From Flemingiibacterium sp045632605 (lineage in GTDB: Bacteria > Bacillota > Clostridia > Oscillospirales > CAG-272), in the NCBI GenBank assembly GCA_045632605.1, contig JAZQXA010000004.1:1-5218 (forward strand): a stretch of 5,218 nt of DNA. The letters are read 5' to 3'. Shown here piece after piece: positions 1 to 5,137 of the stretch; the first letter of the stretch is position 1; each line of letters begins with the position of its first letter. Below the pieces are notes generated by a model. The model saw only the letters and a list, made by a program, of their open reading frames with translations. It did not search any database and was not told the origin of the DNA. Made by a program: the position numbers and the translations under genes.

Positions 1-1
1 C

Positions 2-181
2 TTTGACGGCGGGATTGAGATACGCGAGGAAGGCGGAAAACTCGTTTGGACCTGCCCGCAGTGCGGGAATCAGGATCAGGATAAGATGAATGTCGCCCGC
101 CCTACCTGTGGTTATATCGGTACGCAGTACTGGAATCAGGGACGCACGCAGGAAATTAAAGAAAGAGTGCTTCACTTATAA
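2..181 (+). CDS. nrdD: Anaerobic ribonucleoside-triphosphate reductase, C-terminal end (partial)
   Basis: Only the last 59 codons are present; the gene enters from the left edge and ends with TAA at 179-181. NrdD is the large subunit of class III ribonucleotide reductase, which reduces NTPs to dNTPs without oxygen using a glycyl radical. The fragment holds one half of the C-terminal zinc site (CPQCG, fragment residues 18-22) and the glycyl-radical loop TCGYIG (35-40), where G37 is the expected radical glycine. The end, ending KERVLHL, is typical of the Firmicutes form. The first zinc Cys pair must lie just left of the window. The residue before TCGY is Pro (ARPTCGY), where I would more often expect Arg; I attach no functional meaning to this. 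The stop overlaps the nrdG start (TAATG), so the two are one transcription unit. The promoter is outside the window. Confidence 0.95.
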   Translation, partial: FDGGIEIREEGGKLVWTCPQCGNQDQDKMNVARPTCGYIGTQYWNQGRTQEIKERVLHL

Positions 182-702
182 TGTATTACGGAAATATAAA
201 AAACTGCGATATTGCCGACGGTGAAGGCGTTCGTGTAACGCTGTTCGTTTCGGGATGCACAAATCGGTGCGAGCACTGCTTTCAGCCCGAAACATGGGAT
301 TTTAATTACGGTGAACCGTTCACAAAAGAGGTTGAAGACAAGATTCTGTCGCTTCTTGCGCCGAGCTATATAAACGGTCTTACAGTGCTTGGCGGAGAAC
401 CGTTTGAGCCGCAGAATCAGCGTGCGCTTTTACCGTTTCTTCGCCGTGTGCGCGAGGTTTATCCGAATAAAACGGTATGGGCGTTTTCGGGATTTACTCT
501 CGAGGAGCTTCGCACGGATGGGTCACATCCGAGGTGTGAAGTTACCGATGAAATACTCGCACTGCTTGATGTTCTCGTTGATGGACGGTATGAGCATGAT
601 AAACGCAACCTTATGCTCAAATTCCGCGGCTCGTCAAATCAGCGGCTTATCGACATGAACAAGACTCGCGAAATCGGCACTGTTGTTCTTTGGGATGAAT
701 AA
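181..702 (+). CDS. nrdG: Anaerobic ribonucleotide reductase activating protein (radical SAM)
   Basis: NrdG is the radical-SAM activase that uses a [4Fe-4S] cluster and S-adenosylmethionine to generate the glycyl radical on NrdD. At 173 residues it is of usual length. The cluster-binding motif CTNRCEHC is clear, with C26, C30 and C33 in the CxxxCxxC spacing. The SAM-contacting GGEP motif follows in VLGGEPFEP (about residues 71-74). The C-terminal DVLVDGRYEHDKRN and LKFRGSSNQRLID stretches match the family. The start ATG shares its A with the nrdD stop, so translation is probably coupled; no strong Shine-Dalgarno sequence precedes it. The gene ends seven bases before a hairpin terminator. Gene order nrdD-nrdG and an intact motif set leave little doubt. 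Confidence 0.97.
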   Translation: MYYGNIKNCDIADGEGVRVTLFVSGCTNRCEHCFQPETWDFNYGEPFTKEVEDKILSLLAPSYINGLTVLGGEPFEPQNQRALLPFLRRVREVYPNKTVWAFSGFTLEELRTDGSHPRCEVTDEILALLDVLVDGRYEHDKRNLMLKFRGSSNQRLIDMNKTREIGTVVLWDE

Positions 703-708
703 AATGTT

Positions 709-736
709 ATGCCCACCGATTAATATCGGTGGGCAT
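709..736. terminator. Bidirectional intrinsic terminator between convergent nrdG and S-component genes
   Basis: ATGCCCACCGAT (709-720) and ATCGGTGGGCAT (725-736) form a perfect 12-bp stem closed by a TAAT loop. Short T-rich tracts follow on both strands: ATTTTC on the plus side, and AACATTTTATTC read on the minus strand. It sits seven bases after the nrdG stop and four bases after the end of the minus-strand gene, as expected of a shared terminator. Confidence 0.85.
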
Positions 737-740
737 ATTT

Positions 741-1283
741 TCAGTTGTAGCGTATGGTTTTGGTGTAAAGCTTCCGCAAAAGCTCGGAAAAGGGAAGAAT
801 CAGCAGTCCTGCGGCAAAATTTCCGATAGCGTGAACCGCATCCCAAGGCAATCCGGCAATTATCCAGGCAATGGTTTGCTCGAAGCTGAAGCCGAACATC
901 ACCGCCTGAGCCGGTGCATAAAGTGCTCCGAACGCGAATCCGTGAAGTCCGCAGATAATGGGATAAACAATAACAGCGGCTTTTTTAGGAATTTCACGCG
1001 GAAGCAGCATTGTCACTGCCCAGAGTATTGTCCATATGTAAAGATAAGGTATCCACCACATGGAAAATCCGGCGTACAGTCCGTTCAGAAACACATAAAC
1101 GTATATAGGCAATAAAGCTTTTTTTCGAAAAACCAACGTGAACACCATGGTGAACATTCCGAGCAGGTGAATGTTTGGTAAAATTTCCATGATGATTTTC
1201 GAAGCGAACATAAGTGTGCCAAGCATTGCGAATACAACCATTTCCAAAACAGTCATATATCGTTTGCGTTTTGAATTGGACAT
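741..1283 (-). CDS. ECF transporter S component (substrate-binding membrane subunit), candidate cobalamin/corrinoid specificity
   Basis: This 180-residue hydrophobic protein has a short basic N-terminus (NSKRKR) and about five to six membrane segments, at roughly residues 12-34, 38-52, 56-75, 78-93, 101-125 and 136-165. Length, topology and the C-terminal AGLPWDAVHAIGNFAAG stretch fit S components of energy-coupling factor (ECF) vitamin transporters, which capture a substrate and dock on a shared EcfT/EcfA/EcfA' module. No ATPase or EcfT gene is nearby, so it would use a housekeeping module encoded elsewhere (group II arrangement). The start lies two bases past the stop of the lipoprotein gene and has no evident Shine-Dalgarno sequence, which points to translational coupling. 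Met10 is a possible later start but has no better site. Substrate is inferred only from the cobalamin-type riboswitch upstream of the operon; the protein itself shows no diagnostic residue I can name. Confidence 0.8.
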   Translation of the reverse strand: MSNSKRKRYMTVLEMVVFAMLGTLMFASKIIMEILPNIHLLGMFTMVFTLVFRKKALLPIYVYVFLNGLYAGFSMWWIPYLYIWTILWAVTMLLPREIPKKAAVIVYPIICGLHGFAFGALYAPAQAVMFGFSFEQTIAWIIAGLPWDAVHAIGNFAAGLLILPFSELLRKLYTKTIRYN

Positions 1284-1285
1284 TT

Positions 1286-1777
1286 TTATTTAGTGTAAGA
1301 GAGTCGGTAAACAGCATCCTCGTTAATTTCTGTGCTGTCAACGCCGCTCATTGCATATTCACCGTCAATGTAGAATGCCCAGTAGGACTGGTCAATGTCA
1401 TAATCGGCAACAATGCCGTTTACATTTTTAATGTATAGACCATAAGCGCCGTCTTCACCTGCAATAATGTCATTTTCGAGCAGTGCGGCACCGACTGTTG
1501 CGGCATCTGTTTTTACGGTGAAAGTAATGGTCTTATCCTCTGCACTGACTTCAACGGTAACAGTTTTTTCTCCGGTGCCGAGCTCTGTGTCCTCGGTGTA
1601 AGCTGCTGTTGCCCAAAGTCCGGTTAATGCTTCGGCTTCGTTGCCCGAAGCGACGGTTGTATCTTCAGTTGTGACATCGGGAGTTTCGTTTGCTCTGTTT
1701 TCACCGCAGGCTGCGAAGCTGAATACAAATATGAGTGCGAGAAGAAGTGCTGTTGTGGATTTGATTAAGTTTTTCAT
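1286..1777 (-). CDS. Lipoprotein with DUF4430 (transcobalamin C-terminal-like) domain, candidate corrinoid-binding protein
   Basis: The 163-residue product begins with a lipoprotein signal: a Lys-containing N-terminus, hydrophobic residues 9-22 and the lipobox FAAC with C24 as the lipidated cysteine. A Thr/Glu/Asn-rich linker (about 25-55) follows. Residues about 72-163 resemble DUF4430, the small beta domain similar to the C-terminal domain of transcobalamin and intrinsic factor. Supporting features are a TVGAALLEN helix (94-102), then YIKNVNGI (115-122), SYWAFYIDGEYAMSGV (131-146) and an ending of the type YRLSYTK. It should sit on the outer face of the cell membrane. The ATG is preceded by AAAGGA with nine bases between. 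It is the first gene after a cobalamin-type riboswitch and lies two bases before an ECF S component, so a role in handing B12-like molecules to that membrane subunit is the likely job. Binding itself is inference. The domain also occurs in proteins with no known ligand. Confidence 0.82.
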   Translation of the reverse strand: MKNLIKSTTALLLALIFVFSFAACGENRANETPDVTTEDTTVASGNEAEALTGLWATAAYTEDTELGTGEKTVTVEVSAEDKTITFTVKTDAATVGAALLENDIIAGEDGAYGLYIKNVNGIVADYDIDQSYWAFYIDGEYAMSGVDSTEINEDAVYRLSYTK

Positions 1778-1784
1778 TTTTTAA

Positions 1785-1810
1785 TATCCTTTCTAAAGTT
1801 CAAAAGGATA
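1785..1810 (-). promoter_or_regulatory. Hairpin that would sequester the lipoprotein Shine-Dalgarno sequence
   Basis: Read on the minus strand, TATCCTTT (1810-1803) is a perfect complement of AAAGGATA (1792-1785) across a 10-base loop. The right arm contains the AAAGGA ribosome binding site of the lipoprotein gene. The left arm overlaps the end of the U-rich tract of the upstream terminator. The 8-bp stem is seen directly; a role in translation control is inferred. Confidence 0.5.
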
Positions 1811-1815
1811 AAATA

Positions 1816-1839
1816 AAAGTACCCTCCGAGGGGTACTTT
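1816..1839 (-). terminator. Intrinsic terminator in the leader (riboswitch expression platform)
   Basis: On the minus strand AAAGTACCC (1824-1816 region) and GGGTACTTT pair as a 9-bp stem with a 6-base loop, followed by TTTTATTTTATCC. It lies between the aptamer and the lipoprotein start, so it would end transcription before the coding region. Such a position is typical of an OFF switch that terminates when ligand is bound. The base of the stem could compete with a short upstream pairing between TTTG and CAAA (1837-1848), a possible but weak antiterminator element. Confidence 0.82.
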
Positions 1840-1849
1840 GCACGCAAAA

Positions 1850-2022
1850 ATAACGGTATCCTGCCATACCGAATTGCCACAATTCCCCCATTTTGCCCAG
1901 GAAACTTTTATGTGTCACAGACCGATAAGCATTCCGACTTGACCTTAAAAAGGAGATACGGTAATGGCTGTTGCTGCGGATTTTCACCGCAATTTCCTTA
2001 TCCCCGGGCATAAAATACACCC
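1850..2022 (-). promoter_or_regulatory. Cobalamin-type riboswitch aptamer
   Basis: Read on the minus strand, the leader contains GCGGTGAAAATCCGC (1990-1976), the conserved hairpin of cobalamin riboswitches, and AAGTCGGAATGC (1941-1930), which matches the conserved core segment near the 3' side. Closing helices are visible: TTTTATG (2015-2009) pairs with CATAAAA (1912-1906), and GATAAG (2002-1997) pairs with CTTATC (1929-1924), just outside the core. CCG and CGG flank a short CCTTTTTAAGG arm. After the core come two hairpins, GAATTG-TGG-CAATTC (1885-1871) and CGGTAT-GGCAGG-ATACCG (1871-1854), one of which may be the kissing-loop partner. The compact layout seems closer to the shorter (class II-like) cobalamin aptamers, but I cannot settle the class or whether adenosyl-, methyl- or hydroxocobalamin is preferred. 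A terminator follows directly, so the switch should repress the transport genes when cobalamin is plentiful. Exact borders are approximate. Confidence 0.85.
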
Positions 2023-2077
2023 GACAACGAATGTTATTTCACATTCAGATGATCTGTGTTTATTCTTTTGTGCTATC

Positions 2078-2106
2078 ATTATATCACATCCGAACGGATT
2101 TTTCAA
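2078..2106 (-). promoter_or_regulatory. Promoter of the riboswitch-lipoprotein-S component operon
   Basis: On the minus strand TTGAAA (2106-2101) and TATAAT (2083-2078) are separated by exactly 17 bases. Transcription should start near 2070, giving a leader of about 290 nt before the first gene. The spacer contains the dyad ATCCGAACGGAT (2088-2099). Downstream, short inverted repeats at 2029-2046 (GAATGT/ACATTC) and 2046-2056 precede the aptamer. Confidence 0.8.
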
Positions 2107-2145
2107 GATGTAACTGCAAATTTTTTAACTCGGATTAATATTCCC

Positions 2146-2174
2146 TTGACGGACGGGATGGGAAGTGCTATAAT
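2146..2174 (+). promoter_or_regulatory. Promoter of the glycerol-1-phosphate dehydrogenase gene
   Basis: TTGACG (2146-2151) and TATAAT (2169-2174) are spaced by 17 bases, a near-perfect vegetative promoter. The start would be near 2181, only about 25 bases before the ATG, leaving no room for a leader structure. Its -35 box lies 39 bases from that of the divergent operon, so the two promoters are back to back. Confidence 0.85.
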
Positions 2175-2206
2175 TATTAAAACGATTTTTTATGGAGCGA
2201 TTTTAA

Positions 2207-3511
2207 ATGAGTATAACAAGGCTTGAAAAAATTAAAGACATTAAGTGCCCGTGCGGAAAGGTGCATACGCACGGTATTAACAGTATTATAACCGGAAGTG
2301 GCGCAATTGAGCGTATTGCCGAAGCGGTGAAAGCATACGGCGGTAAAGCGTTTGTGCTGTCTGACAAGAATACATACGAAGCCGCGGCGAAGCGAGCCTG
2401 CGAAATACTCGGAGTGAACAATGTTCAATTCACAAGCTATATTATGCCGAATGAAAAAATCGAACCCGATGAAGGCAGTGTAGGGTCAGTGATGATGCAT
2501 TACGACATATCATGTGACGTTATTGTTTCGGTCGGTTCGGGCGTTATAAACGATATCGGAAAATTACTTGCTTCCATCACAAATAAACCGTATATAATCG
2601 TTGCAACTGCGCCGTCGATGGACGGTTACGCTTCTGCGACATCCTCGATGACACGTGACGGACTCAAAATTTCGCTGCCCACAAAATGCGCTGATATTAT
2701 AATCGGCGACACGGATATTCTTGCCGGTGCACCGGTGAAAATGTTGATTTCGGGACTGGGGGATATGCTCGCAAAATATGTAAGTATCTGTGAATGGCGG
2801 ATATCCAATATTATTACCGGTGAATATTATTGCAAGGAAATAGCCGGCCTCGTACGCTCTGCTCTGAAAAAATGTACCGATAATGCAAAAGGCTTGATTG
2901 AACGTGACCCCAAAGCGGTTGAAGCTGTATTTGAGGGACTTATAATCGGCGGCGTGGCGATGACTTACGCCGGACTTTCGCGTCCCGCATCAGGAATTGA
3001 ACACTATATATCTCACATATGGGATATGCGCGGAGTTGAATTCGGCACTCCGACAAGTACTCACGGTATACAGTGTGCGATTGGCACATTAATTGCGATA
3101 CGTTATTATGAAAAGCTCAAAGAAATCCGTCCAGATTCCGAAGCGGCATTACAGTATGTGCGGAATTTTGACCTCGCCAAATGGCACTCCGAGCTTCGCA
3201 AATTCCTCGGTAAAGGCGCTGAAAGCATGATAAAGCTCGAGCTTGCCGAGCAAAAATACGATATAAGTGCCCACAGTAAACGTCTTAAAACTATCCTTAA
3301 AAACTGGGATAATATAATCAGTATCATTAATGAAGAACTTCCGTCAAGTGCTGCTTTTGAATCTATTCTCGACACAATCGGTTCACCGAAAACTCCGGAA
3401 GATATCAACCTTGATTCAGAAATTGTTCCAATGACTCTCTCTGCCGCAAAGGATATTCGCGATAAGTATGTACTTTCACGGCTTTTATGGGATATCGGAT
3501 ATAATATATAA
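2207..3511 (+). CDS. egsA: sn-Glycerol-1-phosphate dehydrogenase (AraM/EgsA family)
   Basis: Enzymes of this family reduce dihydroxyacetone phosphate to sn-glycerol 1-phosphate with NAD(P)H and a bound Zn or Ni ion, in the cytoplasm. The 434-residue protein shows the nucleotide-binding VGSGVINDIGK (109-119), TAPSMDGYAS (134-143), and three likely metal ligands: D186 in GLGDMLAK, H266 in RPASGIEHYISH and H286 in STHGIQ. The C-terminus LRDKY-type ending (IRDKYVLSRLLWDIG) is also familiar. The family members I know are near 350-400 residues, so this one is somewhat long. An N-terminal CPCGKVH segment (14-20) looks like a small extra metal-binding site. GGAG lies nine bases before the ATG. The gene stands alone between its own promoter and a terminator. 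No araBAD-like or ether-lipid genes are adjacent, so its pathway is unknown. Substrate identity rests on family similarity; a related polyol-phosphate dehydrogenase is the main alternative. Confidence 0.85.
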   Translation: MSITRLEKIKDIKCPCGKVHTHGINSIITGSGAIERIAEAVKAYGGKAFVLSDKNTYEAAAKRACEILGVNNVQFTSYIMPNEKIEPDEGSVGSVMMHYDISCDVIVSVGSGVINDIGKLLASITNKPYIIVATAPSMDGYASATSSMTRDGLKISLPTKCADIIIGDTDILAGAPVKMLISGLGDMLAKYVSICEWRISNIITGEYYCKEIAGLVRSALKKCTDNAKGLIERDPKAVEAVFEGLIIGGVAMTYAGLSRPASGIEHYISHIWDMRGVEFGTPTSTHGIQCAIGTLIAIRYYEKLKEIRPDSEAALQYVRNFDLAKWHSELRKFLGKGAESMIKLELAEQKYDISAHSKRLKTILKNWDNIISIINEELPSSAAFESILDTIGSPKTPEDINLDSEIVPMTLSAAKDIRDKYVLSRLLWDIGYNI

Positions 3512-3517
3512 ACAAAA

Positions 3518-3543
3518 CCCCGTGTCAGCTTACCGACACGGGG
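3518..3543. terminator. Shared intrinsic terminator between convergent egsA and mscL
   Basis: CCCCGTGTC (3518-3526) and GACACGGGG (3535-3543) form a 9-bp GC-rich stem with an 8-base loop. Read on the minus strand it is followed by TTTTGTTTAT, so it is a good terminator for mscL. On the plus strand the tail is poorer in T (CGAAAATTACTTTTT), so termination of egsA is probably less sharp. It starts six bases after the egsA stop and ends six bases from the mscL stop. Confidence 0.85.
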
Positions 3544-3549
3544 CGAAAA

Positions 3550-4107
3550 TTACTTTTTGAGAGAATCTCTGATTTCGCGGATGTTTGCGTAGAATTCTTC
3601 GAGAGCTGCTTTTTCAGCGGCAACTTTTGCTTCCTCAGCGGCCTTTGCTTCGGCAGCAGCGGCATCGTCTGCCGCTTTCTTTTCTGCGGCTTCTGCTTCT
3701 GCTTTTGCGATTTCCTTGGCATTAAGCTTTCTTTCGAGCGACTTTATTGCACGGACTGCAACGAAAACGCAGAGTGCTATGATAAGGAAGTCGATTATCG
3801 ACTGGAGCCATAAGCCGTATTCAATCGTGATTGCGGGGATTTCCGCTGTGCCGGCAACTTCATCTGCCGGAACTGCTTCACGGAGTGTATATGACCACTC
3901 ATTGATTGAAACACCGCTTGTAAAGTATGTAAGCACAGGGGTGATTATATTCTTTACAAGTCCGTTAACGATAGCGCTGAACGCTGTACCGACAACAACA
4001 CCGACTGCCATGTCGAGTACATTGCCTTTTGTGATAAATGCCTTAAAATCGGAGAAGAACGTGACCTTTTCAGTCTTCGCCTTCACCTTATCCTTAATCT
4101 TTGCCAT
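3550..4107 (-). CDS. mscL: Large-conductance mechanosensitive channel with extended charged C-terminal tail
   Basis: MscL opens under membrane tension during osmotic downshock and releases solutes. The amphipathic N-terminal helix and first membrane helix are clear: FFSDFKAFITKGNVLDMAVG followed by VVVGTAFSAIVNGLVKNIITPVL (about residues 17-60). The second membrane helix is at about 99-122 (LWLQSIIDFLIIALCVFVAV). Between them is an outer loop with NEWSYTL and an acidic Ala/Glu stretch. After the membrane part, residues about 130-170 are almost entirely Ala, Glu, Lys and Asp. The protein ends with the usual cytoplasmic bundle helix (NIREIRDSLKK). At 185 residues it is about 40-50 longer than common MscL proteins, and the extra length lies in this linker. 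A strong GGAGG lies six bases before the ATG. It is transcribed alone from a consensus promoter. Confidence 0.95.
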   Translation of the reverse strand: MAKIKDKVKAKTEKVTFFSDFKAFITKGNVLDMAVGVVVGTAFSAIVNGLVKNIITPVLTYFTSGVSINEWSYTLREAVPADEVAGTAEIPAITIEYGLWLQSIIDFLIIALCVFVAVRAIKSLERKLNAKEIAKAEAEAAEKKAADDAAAAEAKAAEEAKVAAEKAALEEFYANIREIRDSLKK

Positions 4108-4108
4108 G

Positions 4109-4125
4109 ATTAACCTCCGGTTAAT
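4109..4125 (-). promoter_or_regulatory. Inverted repeat enclosing the mscL ribosome binding site
   Basis: On the minus strand ATTAACC-GGA-GGTTAAT is a perfect 7-bp inverted repeat with a 3-base loop, directly before the start codon (only one base apart). The GGAGG of mscL lies in the loop and 3' arm. Folding would hide the ribosome binding site. The stem is mostly A-U, so it would be only moderately stable. Confidence 0.55.
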
Positions 4126-4146
4126 ATAAATTTTATTACGGTTTCG

Positions 4147-4175
4147 ATTATATCAGAAAAATCTCGGTTTGTCAA
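4147..4175 (-). promoter_or_regulatory. Consensus promoter of mscL
   Basis: On the minus strand TTGACA (4175-4170) and TATAAT (4152-4147) are both perfect consensus boxes with a 17-base spacer. Initiation near 4140 gives a leader of about 33 nt that carries the inverted repeat over the ribosome binding site. No terminator is visible between the araC stop (4202) and this promoter, so some araC readthrough into mscL is possible. Confidence 0.88.
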
Positions 4176-4201
4176 TAATATCGGCATATTTTGTCGAATT
4201 T

Positions 4202-5059
4202 TTAGTGTTCGTCCGAGGAACGGGATGCGGTCGGAGTGTGTCCGATAATTGTTTTGTAGGTTCTTGTGAAATATGAAAGATTTTCAAAGCCGCACATTCT
4301 TGCCACCTCACTGACGGTATATTTTCCGTCACGCAGGAGCTTTTCTGCTTCACGGCAGCGCAGATTGTTTATGTATCTGACAACGGTGAAGCCGGTTTCA
4401 CGGTGAAATTCCCGACAGAAGTAATACTTGCTGATATTAACGCTTTCGGCAATTTGGTCAACGGTGAGCGGCTCGTCGAAATGTGATTTGATATAACCGA
4501 GTGCGCGTTTTACAGAGTCACCGTGACCGGACTCGCCCGTTTCGCTGTGCGAGTAATTTCGGCAGAGGTAGACCATAAGTGAAAGGATTGCCGCTTTTAC
4601 AGCCGCGGCGCCGAAAGCATCGTCGCCGTTTTTACGGCAGGATATCGCGTCTTCAACTTCGGGATAAAGCTTTTGCGCGGTTTCATCATCTATAATGCAG
4701 TCGAATTTGATTTTAGAAACATTGATGTCACATTTCTGGAGAAATCCGCTTTCGATTATAAGACAGTCATGCGTGATTTCCGTGATAGGTATTGAATGAA
4801 GTGAGTTTGAATTGAAAATGGCAATATCGTGCGTATGAATATTATAAAATGTGCGGTCACAAACAACACTGCCATTACCGTGAAAATAGAGGATTTCTAT
4901 ATTTTCATGCCAGTGCGGCATTGTATAGAGATTGTTTTTGTGGAATACATAAGGTGTTGACGGGTCCGGCAAAATATGCGGCTCGTAGTTTCTCTTTTTC
5001 GACGCTGACGGATAATATTCACCACAGCATTCGGGGGGACATGGATTGCGACTGCTCAT
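4202..5059 (-). CDS. AraC-family transcriptional regulator with N-terminal cupin sensor
   Basis: This 285-residue protein has the usual two-part layout of an AraC regulator. Residues about 36-110 form a cupin-like ligand-sensing domain, with HWHENIEILYFHGNG (49-63; H49, H51 and E52) and a later HTHDIAIFNSNSLHSI stretch (75-90). Residues about 182-280 form the double helix-turn-helix. The first recognition unit is LTVDQIAESVNISKYYFCRE and the second is YTVSEVARMCGFENLSYFTR, followed by the GHTP-type ending common to the family. The chosen ATG at 5059 is preceded by GAGGTGA with good spacing. An in-frame ATG 30 bases upstream has no such site and was rejected. A Cys-containing N-terminus (PCPPECCG, C7, C11, C12) is unexplained. 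The effector is unknown; family members of this shape often sense sugars and control adjacent carbohydrate genes. The likely target is the divergent gene beyond the right edge. Confidence 0.93.
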   Translation of the reverse strand: MSSRNPCPPECCGEYYPSASKKRNYEPHILPDPSTPYVFHKNNLYTMPHWHENIEILYFHGNGSVVCDRTFYNIHTHDIAIFNSNSLHSIPITEITHDCLIIESGFLQKCDINVSKIKFDCIIDDETAQKLYPEVEDAISCRKNGDDAFGAAAVKAAILSLMVYLCRNYSHSETGESGHGDSVKRALGYIKSHFDEPLTVDQIAESVNISKYYFCREFHRETGFTVVRYINNLRCREAEKLLRDGKYTVSEVARMCGFENLSYFTRTYKTIIGHTPTASRSSDEH

Positions 5060-5072
5060 TATAATCACCTCA

Positions 5073-5108
5073 AAGCAATATTGTGTCAAATATAAGCAAT
5101 ATTATTTC
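5073..5108. promoter_or_regulatory. Tandem operator candidate for the AraC-type regulator (two direct repeats, 21 bp apart)
   Basis: AAGCAATATT occurs at 5073-5082 and again at 5094-5103, a start-to-start distance of exactly 21 bp. Extending to 15 bases (5073-5087 and 5094-5108), 13 positions agree. Direct half-sites two helical turns apart are characteristic of AraC-family binding. The right copy ends five bases before the -35 box of a plus-strand promoter, the classic activator position. The same sites lie downstream of the araC start, where bound protein would block its own gene. Confidence 0.6.
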
Positions 5109-5137
5109 TTGAAATGCTCTCCCAAATATTATATAAT
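5109..5137 (+). promoter_or_regulatory. Outward promoter for the gene beyond the right edge
   Basis: TTGAAA (5109-5114) and TATAAT (5132-5137) are spaced by 17 bases on the plus strand. Transcription would start near 5144 and give a leader of at least 75 nt. The -10 overlaps the araC -10 on the other strand. The AraC operator candidate abuts the -35 side. Confidence 0.7.

Noticed and set aside
729..1115. Plus-strand open frame opposite the S-component gene
   Set aside because: It has no family resemblance and is antisense to a convincing membrane protein gene; it also begins inside the terminator.
1793..2020. Short minus-strand open frame in the leader
   Set aside because: It lies within the riboswitch and terminator; its reading simply follows aptamer sequence and it has no ribosome binding site I can see.
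3525..3722. Lys/Gln-rich minus-strand open frame over the mscL tail
   Set aside because: It is a frame-shifted reading of the Ala/Glu/Lys codon repeats of mscL.
4177..4190. AATAT-CGGC-ATATT inverted repeat upstream of the mscL -35
   Set aside because: It is only a 5-bp AT-rich stem with a 4-base loop and no partner or clear role; expected by chance in such spacers.
4849..5064. Plus-strand Cys/His-rich open frame opposite the araC-type gene
   Set aside because: Its Cys and His residues are by-products of antisense codons; there is no ribosome binding site, and the minus-strand gene explains the region.
5060..5089. Longer N-terminus for the AraC-type regulator starting at 5089
   Set aside because: The ATG at 5059 has a strong GAGGTGA before it, and the upstream extension would run through that ribosome binding site and part of the operator repeat.
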